Below, one piece after another: positions 9,162 through 22,800 of a stretch of DNA of 64,000 bases. Position 1 is the first letter of the stretch, and the number at the start of each line of letters is the position of its first letter. Source of the stretch: Gloeothece verrucosa PCC 7822 (GTDB taxonomy: Bacteria; Cyanobacteriota; Cyanobacteriia; Cyanobacteriales; Microcystaceae). Both the position numbers and the translations under genes were made by a program. The notes under the pieces are model-generated. The model saw nothing but the letters and a program-made list of their open reading frames with translations. It was not told the DNA's origin and did no database searches. The stretch lies in the NCBI RefSeq assembly GCF_000147335.1, contig NC_014501.1, forward strand, positions 3,594,300 through 3,658,299, given 5' to 3'.

Positions 9162-10235
9162 ATGATTTCAGCACTTAAAGCACATCAAATTAAATTAGGC
9201 GCAGTTATATCAGCCGATGGCACTTTTGCCAGCAGTTTTGGTAATGATGGTGAAGCGATCAAGGCGGCACAAACCGGAGTCGCTTTGTCGGATCGTTCTC
9301 ATTGGGGTTTAATTCAACTCAAAGGCAACGAACGATTGCGATTTTTACATAATCAAACCACCAATAATATTAACAGTTTAAAACCAGGACAAGGATGTGA
9401 TACGGTTTTTGTTAATTCTACAGGACGAACCCTAGATTTAGCCACAGCTTATGTTACTGATGAGTCCATCTATCTGTTGGTTTCTCCTAACCGTCGTCAG
9501 TTTTTATTACAGTGGATGGATCGCTATATTTTTCCGATGGATAAGGTAGAATTAGAGGATAGTTCGGGAAAATATGCAATTTTTACGCTTATTGGCCCCC
9601 AAAGCCATTCTGTTTTAGCTAAATTGAATCTAGATCCCCTGATCGGTCAACCTCTAAATACTCATATTCAACAGAAAATAGATAACAGTTTAGTCAGAGT
9701 AGCGCTAGGAAGTGGTTTAGCTTTACCTGGATATACGTTGATGGTTCCCATGCAAGAGGCGTTAACGGTTTGGGAGCAACTGGTTAATACTGGAGTTACT
9801 TTGCTAGGTAACCGAGTTTGGGAACAACTTCGCATTCTTCAAGGACGACCCGTTCCGGATTATGAATTAACAGAAGATTATAATGCCCTAGAGTCCGGAT
9901 TGTGGAAGGCTATCTCTTTTGAGAAGGGGTGTTACATTGGTCAAGAAACTATTGCTCGATTAAACACTTATAAAGGGGTTAAACAAAGACTTTGGGGAGT
10001 GAAATTAAGTCAATGCGTTCAACCCCATACTGAGGTGATTTTAGAAGACAAAAAGGTAGGAATTCTCACTAGCTGTACTGAAACACAAGAGGGCGCATTC
10101 GGCTTAGCTTATGTGAAGACTAAAGCAGGCGGCGAAGGTTTAAGGGTGACTTTAGGAGAACAAACTGGAGAATTAGTCAGTGTTCCTTTTTTAACTCATG
10201 AGTATTATCAACCCCAAAAGACTCAGACAAATTAA
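9162..10235 (+). CDS. ygfZ: Folate-binding protein YgfZ/GcvT-domain protein
   Basis: 357 residues with GcvT-like fold. The YgfZ signature is present as KGCYIGQE (about residue 250), containing the conserved Cys, preceded by ALESGLWKAISFEKGCY. The N-terminal GcvT region shows GNERLRFLHNQTTNNI. YgfZ family proteins bind tetrahydrofolate and assist assembly or repair of certain Fe-S enzymes; they are not glycine cleavage enzymes. Placed 25 bases after a small hypothetical gene with which it may share a transcript. Confidence 0.85.
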   Translation: MISALKAHQIKLGAVISADGTFASSFGNDGEAIKAAQTGVALSDRSHWGLIQLKGNERLRFLHNQTTNNINSLKPGQGCDTVFVNSTGRTLDLATAYVTDESIYLLVSPNRRQFLLQWMDRYIFPMDKVELEDSSGKYAIFTLIGPQSHSVLAKLNLDPLIGQPLNTHIQQKIDNSLVRVALGSGLALPGYTLMVPMQEALTVWEQLVNTGVTLLGNRVWEQLRILQGRPVPDYELTEDYNALESGLWKAISFEKGCYIGQETIARLNTYKGVKQRLWGVKLSQCVQPHTEVILEDKKVGILTSCTETQEGAFGLAYVKTKAGGEGLRVTLGEQTGELVSVPFLTHEYYQPQKTQTN

Positions 10236-11586
10236 TATTAGGATTGATTGATGACTAAAATCCTCTTTATCTGCTCGAGATCATGGCTATGCCTGAGCAA
10301 TGAAACTAACTGAAGACTTTAATAATTAAAAAATCTTCAGCTAGATTGAATCGCTATCTTCTAAAAAGCCATAAAGCTTATATCTTACTTCTTGTCTGAA
10401 ATTAGTCTTTGAGAATTGTTTGACGGGTAGAGGCTTAAAGCTCCCTCTATCCAGGTTCACCTCAAATAATCGATCTTGCTTGAATTGAAGAACAATTCTT
10501 TCAGTATTTGCTGAAAAAATGTCATCTCTTTGCAAAGATTTTAGTGATTATTGATTTTGCTTCAGCTATGTTATTGAACTCTATGATTGTATTTTACTGC
10601 TAAAGCTTTTTAAAAGCTTAATTCCTAAGATTGATCTTTATGTGTTAAATCCTATACTTTAAAACTTTATATTATATGAGTAGTTTTTAATTGGCTCAGG
10701 TGCAAATTGAACGGCTTTTAAGTAGGTGGATAACAATCATTAAAAGCTAATGGTTAGAGAAGATTCTTTAACCTCGGCTAGTTCTGATGTACTAAAATCA
10801 GCCTTCAACTCTTTGCGATTTCATCACTACGACCTCATGAGAAGATTGCCGGCAAGTTAAGGCTTTTTTGTATACCCAACAACGCCAAATAGAGTTTCCT
10901 CTATATCCTATCCAATACACCAAAAGATGAGATCGTAGTTTAATCATAGACATTAGCCTTGGATCAACGATGACAAAATTTAAGCAGTGTTCGAGAGATG
11001 AGGAGGCATTTATCAAATTAATCGGTTAGGGGTTTTGTGAATTAGCCAATCCTTGAACAGTACATTCGAGTCGAAAGCTGCAAAAAAACTTACAACATAA
11101 AACATCATGTTAGCACCAAATTTCATAAATCTTCTTGACCGCAAAAACCTATTTAACAACACAAGTCATCAAAAGCTAACTTCTCCTTCTGTATTCACAG
11201 ATCTAATCCGACTAAAGCTAAAATAAGTATTAAGAAACTTGAGTTATCCTCCACTGAACTTTAGGTTTTGATAAAGTCTTTTCAGGCAAAATTCTTGAAG
11301 CAGAGCATACTATAATTCTGCTTTTTTGTCAAGAAGTAAAAAAGTTTATTCTTAAGCAAATTGTTAGTATTTGTGGCAAATTGTTGCCAAAATCAGCTTG
11401 CAGAGTTGCCGAGAGATTTATGTTATAATTTTATTCATTACAGCAATAGGGATAGTTCACGCTAAAATATATGAAGTAAAAATACAAAGTTCCACCGCTT
11501 TCCTATTGCCTTCGGTGGGAACACATAACCCCTTGACTGATCCAACTCAGTCAATTTATAACCAAATCTACTCTAATGGAACATCA
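10236..11586. other. Gene-poor stretch of 1.35 kb
   Basis: No gene I can support. AT-rich. An inverted repeat with arms CTGAAGA (10310-10316) and TCTTCAG (10334-10340) lies 75 bases after the ygfZ-like stop and may end its transcript. Two open frames on the minus strand (10341-10535, which lacks an ATG start, and 10798-11016) have no recognisable family or start signal. A TATAAT at 11424-11429 could be the -10 of the FHA gene, leaving an untranslated leader of roughly 150 bases. Confidence 0.5.
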
Positions 11587-11985
11587 GTGATTATTCTGAC
11601 CCTACTACATCCAACCAAAACAATCCCGCTACAACATTGGACATTTGAAGACGAATCTATCATTCGGATTGGGCGGGGGATAGATAATAATGTAGTTCTG
11701 TACAGTGCAGTAGTGTCTCGACATCATCTAGAACTAAGGAAAAATGGCTCAGAGTGGGAATTAGAAAGTTTTGGAGCTAACGGAACCTTTATAGAGGGAA
11801 AACTGATTACAACACCCTTAGCAGTAGATGATGGAATGGTCATTCGTCTAGCTAGTTCAGGACCCAAAATTCAGATTAGCATCAAATCACAAGAAATGTC
11901 TTCTAGTCCGATCATCACTCAAACTCCTACCGAATCATCTCTGGAAAAAACACTAGAACAAGATTTGCAAGCGGCTAAAGATTAG
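11587..11985 (+). CDS. FHA domain protein
   Basis: Forkhead-associated domain, which binds phospho-threonine peptides. Core motifs in order: IRIGRGIDNNVVL, SRHHLEL (the SxxH phosphate-binding element), WELESFGANGTFIEG. A short Ser/Thr/Gln-rich tail follows. I favour GTG 11587 (VIILTLLHP), because FHA proteins of cyanobacteria that I recall begin with this strand; the same frame is open back to an ATG at 11371, which would add 72 residues with one hydrophobic segment and no FHA similarity. With the long start it would be a membrane-anchored FHA protein of 204 residues. Partner kinase not in the window. Confidence 0.75.
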   Translation: MIILTLLHPTKTIPLQHWTFEDESIIRIGRGIDNNVVLYSAVVSRHHLELRKNGSEWELESFGANGTFIEGKLITTPLAVDDGMVIRLASSGPKIQISIKSQEMSSSPIITQTPTESSLEKTLEQDLQAAKD

Positions 11986-12169
11986 CTCCATACCCAGGGA
12001 AAAGAACACCGCTCACAGGGAGCAAACAAGGCTTCACGATTATAGCACTCGTACAAAGGGCATTCCCCCCAAAAAAGATCAACCGCCAACAGGTGTTGAA
12101 CTTTTGTAAAGATTTATGTATCATTCATATAACAACTAAAATAAAACAATTTCCAAGAGGTTTTAATCT

Positions 12170-12349
12170 ATGCCCTATACAACTGAAGAAGGTGGACGGC
12201 TAAACAACTTTGCAGCAGAGCCGAAAGTTTATCAAGCTACCCCTCCATCTAAAACAGAACAGCGTAATTATATAATTTTAGGAATTTTAGGTTTGTTCTT
12301 GGTTGGTGGCTTATTAGCCGTTGCTGTCTATGCAACCAGCGTTAGCTAA
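12170..12349 (+). CDS. psb34: Photosystem II assembly protein Psb34
   Basis: 59 residues, too short for many gene finders. Begins MPYTTEEGGRLNNFAAEP, the characteristic Psb34 start, then a linker and one TM helix (YIILGILGLFLVGGLLAVAV). Related in the N-terminal motif to Hlip-type proteins. Family knowledge: Psb34 binds CP47-containing PSII intermediates and competes with HliA/B during late assembly. A Shine-Dalgarno-like AAGAGG lies 9 bases before the ATG. Monocistronic: more than 100 bases to cofG. A broken relative appears at 17698-17860. Confidence 0.88.
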   Translation: MPYTTEEGGRLNNFAAEPKVYQATPPSKTEQRNYIILGILGLFLVGGLLAVAVYATSVS

Positions 12350-12466
12350 TCGTATATCGCTATATATATTTATAGTTGAAATAATCGGGTAAAAATAAGT
12401 AAAGGGATATGCTTAAACCAAAGGTCTATCTCTTTATCTACCCTTTCATAAAACTCCTAACTAAAA

Positions 12467-13405
12467 ATGAACAACGATCCCAATTCTTTCGTTGTTACCT
12501 ATAGCCCTGCCTATACTTTAGTGCCCACTTATGAGTGCTTTAATCGCTGTACCTATTGCAATTTTCGCACGGATATAGGCCAAAGTCCCTGGTTAAGTTT
12601 AACGGCAGCTAGAGAAAAATTACAACAACTGCAACATCAAGGAATTACAGAAATTTTAATTCTTAGCGGAGAAGTTCATCCCCATTCTCCTCAACGGAAA
12701 AGTTGGTTTCAACGAATTTATGACATCTGTGAATTAGCACTTTCAATGGGATTTTTTCCTCATACTAATGCCGGGCCTCTCAGTCAAGAAGAAATGGAGC
12801 GGCTCAAACAGGTTAATGTATCTATGGGGTTAATGTTGGAACAATTAACACCGAAATTATTAGACTCTGTTCATCGCCATGCCCCCAGTAAAAACCCTCA
12901 ATTGCGACTACAACAGCTACAATGGGCAGGAGAACTCAAAATTCCTTTCACCACCGGTATACTTTTAGGCATTGGGGAAACAGAACAAGATTGCCGGGAT
13001 AGTTTAGAAATGATAGCCTCTATACATCAACAGTGGGGACATATTCAAGAAGTCATCTTACAGCCGCATAGCCCAGGACATCAACAGCTTTTTGATGCCC
13101 CTGCATTTAAATTGCAGCAATTACCCAAAGTTGTCGAAATAGCGAGGCAAATCCTTCCCAGTTCGATTAATATTCAAATTCCGCCTAATTTAGTGGCTCA
13201 CCCGGCAATTTTACTCGAATGTATCCAAGCAGGGGCTAGAGATTTAGGGGGAATTGGTCCGGTAGATGAGGTAAACCCTGATTATCCTCATCCTCACCCA
13301 GCAATTTTAAAAAAGCTTTTAGAACCGGCCGGATGGCAATTAGTCCCGCGTTTACCCGTTTATCCTCAGTATTATAATTGGTTGCCGTTTTCCCTCAAAA
13401 TATAG
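12467..13405 (+). CDS. cofG: 7,8-didemethyl-8-hydroxy-5-deazariboflavin synthase, CofG subunit
   Basis: Radical SAM enzyme of 312 residues. The [4Fe-4S] motif is CFNRCTYCNF (CxxxCxxC) about residue 24-31; GILLGIGET and HIQEVILQPHSPG are CofG features. With CofH it makes the 8-HDF chromophore (F0), used in cyanobacteria as the antenna of DNA photolyase. CofH is not in this window, so the partner must be elsewhere. Downstream by 24 bases is a DUF4332 gene on the same strand. Confidence 0.92.
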   Translation: MNNDPNSFVVTYSPAYTLVPTYECFNRCTYCNFRTDIGQSPWLSLTAAREKLQQLQHQGITEILILSGEVHPHSPQRKSWFQRIYDICELALSMGFFPHTNAGPLSQEEMERLKQVNVSMGLMLEQLTPKLLDSVHRHAPSKNPQLRLQQLQWAGELKIPFTTGILLGIGETEQDCRDSLEMIASIHQQWGHIQEVILQPHSPGHQQLFDAPAFKLQQLPKVVEIARQILPSSINIQIPPNLVAHPAILLECIQAGARDLGGIGPVDEVNPDYPHPHPAILKKLLEPAGWQLVPRLPVYPQYYNWLPFSLKI

Positions 13406-13429
13406 TTTAAGGTAAAATACTTGAAAAAG

Positions 13430-13834
13430 ATGCAAGCTTGTTATTGGATCATCGAAAAATTGCCTGGTTTGAGTCAACAACAACAAACTCAATTAAAAAA
13501 TTGTGGCATTACAACAACTCAAGATTTACTAGAGCGTGGAAAAACAGTTCAATTAAAACAAACTTTAGCCCATAAGTTAGGCATGAATATTGTGTATATT
13601 AATAAATGGATCGCTTTAGCTGATTTAGCTCGTCTGCCTAGTGTCGGCTGTCAATACTGCGGCTTATTATTACATTCGGGAATTGCTTCTATCCCTCAAT
13701 TAAGCCAAACACCAGCCTATCGACTACATCGTCAAATTTTGCGGCTTCAAGTGGCAACAATGCAACGAAAAGATTTATGCCCGCCGGTAGAATTAGTACA
13801 GCAGTGGATAGCCGAAGCGCGATCACTTTTATGA
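13430..13834 (+). CDS. DUF4332 (helix-hairpin-helix-like) protein
   Basis: 134 residues with helix-hairpin-helix character: LPGLSQQQQTQLKNCGITTTQDLL and then LARLPSVGCQYCGLLLHSGI, a pair of nucleic-acid-binding-like repeats seen in DUF4332. ATG 13430 (MQACYW) is preferred over a TTG at 13421. Probably co-transcribed with cofG. It overlaps the convergent Uma2 gene by 6 bases. Function unknown; DNA or RNA binding is an inference from the fold. Confidence 0.7.
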   Translation: MQACYWIIEKLPGLSQQQQTQLKNCGITTTQDLLERGKTVQLKQTLAHKLGMNIVYINKWIALADLARLPSVGCQYCGLLLHSGIASIPQLSQTPAYRLHRQILRLQVATMQRKDLCPPVELVQQWIAEARSLL

Positions 13835-16800
13835 GAAGATAGCCGTTAAATCTAAAACAAAACCCGGCAGAATATCTTCACCCGTTAAACTTTTAGGTGC
13901 GTTGAAAATTTTGACTTCTTGTAAAGGTCGATAAATTTCCACCTGTTTATTTTGGGGATCAATTAACCAACCTAATTTCGCTCCGTTGTCTAAATATTCT
14001 AGCATTTTTTCTCTCAAATCTTTTAAAGAATCGCTTTTTGAGCGTAATTCAATCACAAAATCCGGACAAAGCGGCGGAAATTCATTCTGCTGTTCAGAGG
14101 TCAAAGAATCCCATTTTTCCCGCTCAATCCAAGCCACATCAGGAGAGCGAATTGCCCCATTAGGAAGGACAAAGGCGGTAGAGGAATCAAAAACTACACC
14201 TAAGTTGGCTTGTTTATTCCAAGCATAGACTTGATAACCTAAATCTGAATTACGTCTTCCGGTATTTCCTCCAGTTGGGGGCATAACGATCAATTCTCCT
14301 GTAGCGGTTTTTTCTAGTCGTAAATCTCGATTAGCCGCAGCAATTTCTCTAAATTGCTCATCGGTAACTTTGAAAGTTGGGGGAATGTAAACGGGTAGAG
14401 GATTCATCATTAAAAAAAAAGGGGAGCTTGATTAATCAACAATCTTATGCTTATTATAAAATAGATTATTAAAACCTCACGTCCTGCTTATCATCATCAA
14501 AAAAAAGTTTTCCTCTGAGAACAAAATCAATTATTCTGTTTCTTGACTCTTCGTTTTACATTTCTATTCTGGTTTCCTGATAGCATGAACGAACAACCCC
14601 TCGGTTTTATTATTGAAGGTTCCCTCTCGGAAGGGTTAGAGGTGCGGCTACATCCAGGTGTGTCTGTAGAAGATATGCGGGTCGGTAAATTTTTAGTCGT
14701 CCAAGGAATACGATCCCGTTTCTTTTGTCTGCTGACGGATGTCTCTTTAGGAACCTCTAATCCGAGAATTTTAGCCAATCCTCCCAGTATAGACGATTCT
14801 TTAATGCTGGATATTCTGGCCGGTAGTGGAACATTTGGCATGATCGAATTAGCGCCGATGTTAATGTTTACCCCAACCGAGGGCAATAAATCAGCCGCTT
14901 CTGCCAATGGTAATCATGACAATGGTAAAAGTTCTTTAGCCTCTTTTGAAGCCCAAACTAATGCCGATTTAGAATTATTACCGGTTAAAACCATTCCCGC
15001 CCATTTTAGCCAAGTTTATGAAGCCTCAGAACAAGATTTTCGCATGGTATTTGGATGGGATGACGATATAACGCGGCGCAATTTTGCCATTGGTAAACCT
15101 TTAGATATGGATGTTCCTATCTGTATCGATTTAGATCGTTTTGTGGAACGCAGTAATGGCGTTTTTGGGAAATCGGGAACGGGAAAATCTTTTCTGACTC
15201 GTCTGTTAATTTCCGGAATTATCCGCAAACAAGCCGCCGTTAATCTAATGTTTGATATGCACTCAGAATATGGGTGGGAGGCCATGCAGGAGGGGAAACA
15301 AATCTCTACGGTTAAGGGGTTGCGTCAATTATTTCCAGGACAAGTAGAAATTTATACCCTTGACCCTCAGTCTACCCAACGACGGGGAGTGCGGGATGCT
15401 CAAGAACTTTATCTAAGTTATGATCAGATAGAAATCGAAGATATCCGCTTGATTGCCGGTGAGTTAGGATTATCAGACGCGAGTATCGATAATGCGGCTA
15501 TCCTGAATAATGAGTTTGGACGGTCTTGGATTACGCAATTGGTCAGCATGAGTAATGAAGAGATTAAGACTTTTTGTACCGATAAACAAGGTCATCCGGG
15601 TTCAATTATGTCGTTGCAGCGTAAGTTGATGCGGCTCGAGAGTTTAAAATATCTACGCAGTGTCTGTCCTCATAATTATATTGACCAAATTTTACAGTCT
15701 TTGGATGCTGGTAAGCACGTCGTCGTAGAATTTGGTTCTCAGGGCAATATGCTTTCCTATATGTTAGCCACCAATATGATTACCCGCCGCATTCACGCTA
15801 AATATGTGGAAAAAGCCGAACTATTTTTACAAACGAAAAAACCGCAAGACCGTCCCCGTCATTTAGTAATTACTATTGAGGAAGCACATCGCTTTTTAGA
15901 TTCTAAAATTGTTCAGCAAACCATTTTTGGCACCATTGCCCGGGAAATGCGGAAATATTTTGTTACTTTGTTAATTGTGGATCAGCGTCCTTCGGGTATT
16001 GATAATGAGGTCATGTCTCAGGTGGGGACTCGGATCACCTGTTTACTGAATGATGAGAAAGATATTGATGCAATTTTCACCGGCGTATCGGGTGGGGGGA
16101 GTTTGCGATCGGTTTTAGCCAAGTTAGATTCTAAACAACAGGCACTCATTTTAGGTCATGCTGTTCCTATGCCGGTGGTGGTGAGAACTCGTGCTTATGA
16201 TCAACAATTTTATGCTGAAATTGGGGCAACCGAGTGGTCAAATTTGCCGGATGATGTTCTTTTGGAACGCGCCAAAATGGCTAAGGCAGATTTAGGATTT
16301 TAATCATTATATTAACTTACTAAAAACCATCAAACCAAGAGCCGAGACATTAACTTTACCCACAAGTTAAAGATGTTTATAAGTACCTGGACAAAATTAA
16401 AGTTAACTGTTTGGTAAGGGAACACCGGATCTGGGAACAGGGAACAGGAAAGCCTTTCAAGGCTTTAACATTTCTTAACATAATGAACTTTATTTATGTC
16501 CAGGTACTTAGCGCTTAAAAAATAACTTTTAACTATTTTTATATTTTCGCTTAATAAAAAAAAATTGCCTTATTAAGGAAAATTGGTATTAATGAGACTT
16601 TTTCTGCCAAAGTCAGTCTAGAGATAGAGCAGATAAAAATGTTGAATGAATAGGATGAATTAGGGATGAAGCGATGAATGCCCAAATTCTGTTGAACATC
16701 CAGAGCTTTTTGTGAGCGGCTTGAATCAATTTTTGCTGGCAAAATCATTAAAGTAATCATGAAGACAAAAATTGTGCTGTGGTTAGTGTGGTTAATTTTT

Positions 16801-19800
16801 ACGGCTTATACGTTACTGATATCTCCTCTTGATCATCCGGGTGTTTTAACGCTGATGGAAAAATTAATTAAATTTCAAATCTCAGATATTAATGCCTTTG
16901 TGGTATCTATATTTTGGTTGATGGGCGTTTGGCCGATGATTTACGCGGGCTTTCTGTTTATTGATGAGCGAACACAAAATATATCAGCTTGGCCGTCTTT
17001 TTTAACTTCCAATGGGGCGGGGGTGATGGGACTATTACCTTATTTAATTGTCCGTCGTCCTAATCAAGAATTCTCGAGTTATAAAGATATATGGATAAAA
17101 ATTTTAGACTCTCGCTTGTATGGTATATTTCTCAGCTTAGTTACCCTCGGATTGCTTGTTTATGCGATCTGGGCGGGAGATTGGCAAGATTTTGTTCAGC
17201 AATGGCATACTAATCCTTTTGTTCATCTGATCAGTTTAGATTTTTGTTTAATGTGTCTGGTATTTCCGGCGGTTTTAGGAGATGATATGGGTCGCCGAGG
17301 ACTTAGAGATTTTCGAATTTTTTGGGCAGTAAGTCTTGTTCCTCTAGGAGGGGCGCTTGCTTATTTATCTCTTCGTCCTTCTTTACCCAATGTTCATAAA
17401 CCTATATAATTACCAAGATCATTAATATTACATTAAGATTTGTGCCGAAGTTGCTCGACTTTGCCCATGCTTTCATGAGGAGACGCAGAAAGAAAGTTTA
17501 CTCCGAATGAGTCTCGCTGTTGATCCTCAAACTAGACCTCGCTTCGCTGCATACCTTTTGTTCTTTCGGGGATTGATCGCAGGTAATCGTTTAATTTACT
17601 CATCTCTTCGCTCAACTTGACAATTGACTTCAGAATAGCTTAAGCTGTTACTTTAAATCAGTAAATAAGCTCAGTAGATAAATAAAGAAAACAAGCGATG
17701 TACACCACTCAACTCGACAACCGAATATTCAACTGCTACGCTACCGAAGCTGAAACTTCTGAGCGTAGATTATCTCGCCGCCTACCAACAACGCTGCTAT
17801 TTAGTCCAAGGTATGTACCGCTACCCACATCTGCTGAGTACATCGCTACTTAATTTCTAAAATTAGCAAACAGATTTTTCCTTAAACCGTCGCAACTATC
17901 AAAAATTGGTTGGCTGAAACAGTTGGTTACTTTGATTGTAAAACAACTAATAGTATATTCGAATCAATTAATAATCAATTAAAGGTTTTCAAGCGTTACG
18001 GTTTCTGATTTAAAACGTTCGATAATTTCAAAAAACAGTTTTAGAATTTTGGCATTTAGCTGCTAGTTTAGCCTAATAAATCTAAAAAAAAAGAACCAAC
18101 CATGCAAAATTTAAAATTGATGTTGATGCGATTATTTGTCGTAACTTCTTCTGCTATGGCAATCGCTACATTAGCCAATTTTTATAATTATCAAAGTTAT
18201 TGGCAAGGTACGATAGTACGAGTACAGAATGTTTACTTTAACCTTTTATTTCATACTCTACCCACTAAGCTATCTTATACACTTATTCAAAATAATGAAG
18301 AAGAAATGCAACGAACTTTAGATAGCAATTATGGCTTATTTGGGCTAGTAATAACCAATTGTAAAACCGATTTACCTGACTGTCCAAATCAACAAATAGT
18401 TTATACTTCCCGTTCCAATTTAGCTTTGAAAGACAACTTAACGCCTGAAAGTTTATACCAATCTCCTTATAGTGTCCTTCAAAATCCTCCTCCTTTATTC
18501 ACCGAAAAATATTTTAATAATCCTGACTCTAAGATATTAGAAAAAACGGGTAAAGTTAATCAAGGCAAAATTTTTGGGCGAGTTTACTATATTCGGAGTA
18601 CACCCCCCTCGTTTCAAAAAGACTTAGCAACTTGGGTAAAAGCTTCCCCTGAAAGTTTGTTCAATGCCGATGGCGCGAATAAATACTATACCTTAACATA
18701 TTCATTATTTTTGTCGGGAGGCTTAGGCGCTTGGTGGTTTTTAGAGAGAATACTACAACAAAAGCAAAAAAAGCAAGATTCACTCTTAAAAGAAAACCAA
18801 CGTTTAGCTAAAGAAACAGAAAAATCGCAAAAACGCTTAAAACAACTCATGAAACAACTTACTCGATTAAATGAAGAATTAAAAGCCGAGTATCAAGTTA
18901 AACAAGAATTAATTCAGATTTATCAGCAAAAAACTCAAGCTTTACAGGAACAAATTAATCAATTGCTAAATGAACAAAATATACCATTTTTGGAAAAACA
19001 ACTTGTTAAAAAATCATTAAATGGTTTTTCACCAAATTTCAATCAAGAGCCAGCTTATCAACAAGAGAAGCAACAAGAAATAAAAGTTTTACACAAGAAT
19101 CAACTGTTGCTACTGGAACCAACAGAAGCATCAACTCTACAAACTTTAGAGCAACTTCAAAAGGAACTTACTAAAATTGAAAATCAGCAGCAGAAAGCTG
19201 AAGAAAAAGCCCTTATTTTGCAAAAATCTATCAACAAATTAGAGCAAAAATATCAAGAAGTTGAAGAGCAATATCGGTCTAATACAATCGAGTTACTCAA
19301 GCACAAAAAACAAGAACTTAATTTAAGCACAGTTCGCTCTCGGCTAAATTACAGTTTACAAAATAGTAATAAAACAATACAAGAGTCACAAGAATGGCTG
19401 GATTTATACGAAGTTATGTCTAAACTCATGGGCAGCCAAATTTAACTCAGCAAGCAGAACAAGCAACAAATTTTGCTTCTTCTAGATTTATATCCATCAG
19501 TAATTAGATGTGAGAAACTCATACAATAGTTTCCTGTCGTGATGCTTCGATGGAACAATCTTTTCATCTAAAATAAATCCATAAAACCCTCTACTCTGTA
19601 AAGGAACAAAGTAAATAAGCTCTAATTATTTCCATGTCCTGGAATGTAAAATAGCCAACAACATCCAATAATTAAAAATAATAAAGTAACCGTTATATTA
19701 TTTCCTAATAAATGGCGCAAAAATTCTTCCATAATTGTTGATTTCTCTATGTAGTGAATTTGATTACAGCCATAAGTATAGCCATAATTTAGATTAAATT

Positions 19801-22800
19801 TAATCGTCCTCTGGACAGAATAAAAACCTATTACCCTAGCAGATCACAAATAAAAAGGATTATATTTAGGAGTTACGCACTCCTGATTAAAAACAACGAT
19901 TTTATGTCATCCCTCGCTGTGCGAAGGATCGCGGACAATCTCAAACCCTAATAATTGGGTTACGGTGCGTAAGTTTTAATATTTTTGCCATACCTCTTGC
20001 CGCCTAAAAAATTCCTCTAGGTCAATAAAATTGCTCAGGTAAACGCAGCTTGAGCGGCTTTGCCTTGTGAACTATTAATTTTCTGCAACAATTCTGATTT
20101 GTGCAAGAGGTCTAATAGGAAACTCATCGCATACATACAAATAATGATTCCCCTCTCTTTGTAGGAGAAGGGATGGCACAGAAGTCAAATTAGGACTTAC
20201 TCAATAGATTCTAATACCATGATTGATCGTCCTTCAATGATAAGCTCTTGAGTTCCTTTATAAATCGCTCCTTCTTCAACAAAACTCGGCTGAGTAGTAT
20301 CAACAACCACCCGCCACTCTTGAGCTTGTAACCCTTCAGGTAGAAAAAACTCAAGAGGTTCCCAGTAAGCATTAAAGAACAATATAAAACTCTGATCAAT
20401 AATGCGTTGACCTTGAAAACCCACTCGCGGAATTTCCTTACCATTTAAGAAAATCGTCAGGGTTTTAGCAAAACCATCTTGCCATTCTTCCTCAGTCATT
20501 TCAGTTCCATTCGGGTTAAACCAATGAATATCACTAATGGTCTTACCAAAAATGGGGCTACCTTGAAACCATCTGCGTCGTTGAAAAACGGGATGTTTGC
20601 GGCGGAAGAAAACTAACTGACGAGCAAAATTTAATAGTTGGGCTTTTTCATTGACTAATTCCCAATTGAGCCAAGAAACCTCATTGTCTTGACAATAGCC
20701 ATTATTATTCCCTTTTTGGGTTCGCTGCATTTCGTCTCCTGCCAGTATCATGGGAACCCCTTGAGATAGCAGCAGGGTGACTAAAAAGTTACGCTTTTGT
20801 TGTTCCCGCAAGGCTAATATTTCCGGCTCATCGGTTTCTCCTTCTACCCCACAATTCCAAGAACGGTTGTGAGATTCTCCATCATTATTATCTTCGCCAT
20901 TAGCTTCGTTGTGCTTATCGTTGTAGCTGACCAAATCGTAAAGGGTAAAGCCGTCATGAGCGGTGATAAAATTGATACTGGCATAGGGACTGCGCCCATT
21001 GGTTTGATACAAATCAGAACTCCCTGTAAAGCGATAGGCAAATTCTCCTAAGCTACCAGGTTCACCGCGCCAAAAGTCCCGTATGGTATCCCGATATTTA
21101 CCATTCCACTCTGACCATAACAGAGGAAAGTTCCCCACTTGGTAGCCGCCATCTCCCACATCCCAAGGTTCAGCAATCAATTTTACATCAGCAATAACAG
21201 GGTCTTGATGAACGATGTTAAAGAATGCCGAGAGATTATTCACATCATATAATTCTCGCGCTAAAGCTGAGGCTAAGTCAAAGCGGAACCCATCGACGTG
21301 CATTTCTAAAACCCAATAGCGCAAACTATCCATAATTAACTTCAAGATTTGCGGGTGGCGCACGTTGAGGGAGTTACCACAGCCGGTAAAATCCATATAA
21401 TAGCGAGGTTCATCATCTACCAGACGATAATAAGCCGCATTATCCACCCCTCGCATGGACAGGGTAGGGCCTTTATGATTGCCTTCGCCGGTATGATTGT
21501 AGACCACATCTAAGATCACCTCAATGCCGGCCTTATGCAGCGCCTTGACCATTTCTTTAAATTCCTTGACCTGACCCCCGGGCCTTTGATCATAACTATA
21601 GCCTGAGTAGGGAGCAAAGAAATTAAGAGAATCATAACCCCAATAATTTCTGAGTTCTTTATCGGCCAAATGTCCAGGGTTGGCTAAAAAGTGATGCACC
21701 GGCATCAATTCTACCGCCGTAATGCCTAACATTTGAAGATGGGCTATACTAGCAGGATGAGCGAGTCCGGCATAAGTTCCCCGCAGTTCTTCGGGTACAT
21801 CGGGGTGTAATTTGGTAAACCCTTTAACATGAAGTTCATAAATAATAGTTTCATGAAAGGGAATTCGTAAGAGTTTATCCCCTTCCCAGTCAAACGACTC
21901 ATCCACAACCACAGATTTTGGCATCAAGTGTGCGCTATCTGTATCATTAAAAGACAGGTCTTCTTCTGGGTCATCAAAAGAGTAACCAAACAGTTCTGGA
22001 CCATTTTGCACATCCCCATCAATCGCTTTAGCATAGGGGTCTATCAGCAATTTATTGGGGTTAAAGCGATGACCACTAGCAGGATCGTAAGGCCCCTGTA
22101 CCCGATAACCGTAACGTTGTCCGGGTGATATACCAGGGATATAACAGTGCCAAACATAGTTGTCATATTCGGTTAGAGTAATACGCTGTTCAACACCGTC
22201 TTTATCAAATAAACAAAGTTCGACCCCTGTGGCATTTTCACTAAATAAAGCGAAATTTGTTCCTTTTCCATCCCAATAGGAACCTAAAGGATAAACGTTA
22301 CCTGGCCATACTTCTAAGTGCATATTTTTTACAACTTTTCTTGAAATCACTAATATTTTTAAAGGGGAAATACTGCTTACTTAAAATAAACAGTTTGACT
22401 TAAAATAACCTTTTTTTTCGAGTAGTTTTTTTAATCCTATATATTTTGATATATCTATATTTATTGTTTAAAAAAACACTAAATTTTGTCGAAAAATATA
22501 TCAATCATAGGATGATTTGACATGATATTATTTTTAAGTTTTCTCTATCAAAAAGTATAAAATACTCGAACTGAAGCGTTATCTATCTCTAGAGAGACTT
22601 ATCAAAAAAGTTTCTCAAACTTCTACAAAAGTAAAATAGACCCCTTGCCAAATATTTGATCTATTTTATCTGTATTTATCTGCCGCTTGGCTACCGCTCA
22701 GGGCAAGGTTTATCTGTGGACAATAATCTAAAATAACCCTTTTAGAAGAGATCTAATGTTTTTACAGAAAATCAATCACAAAAATCGGCCCAACTGTAAA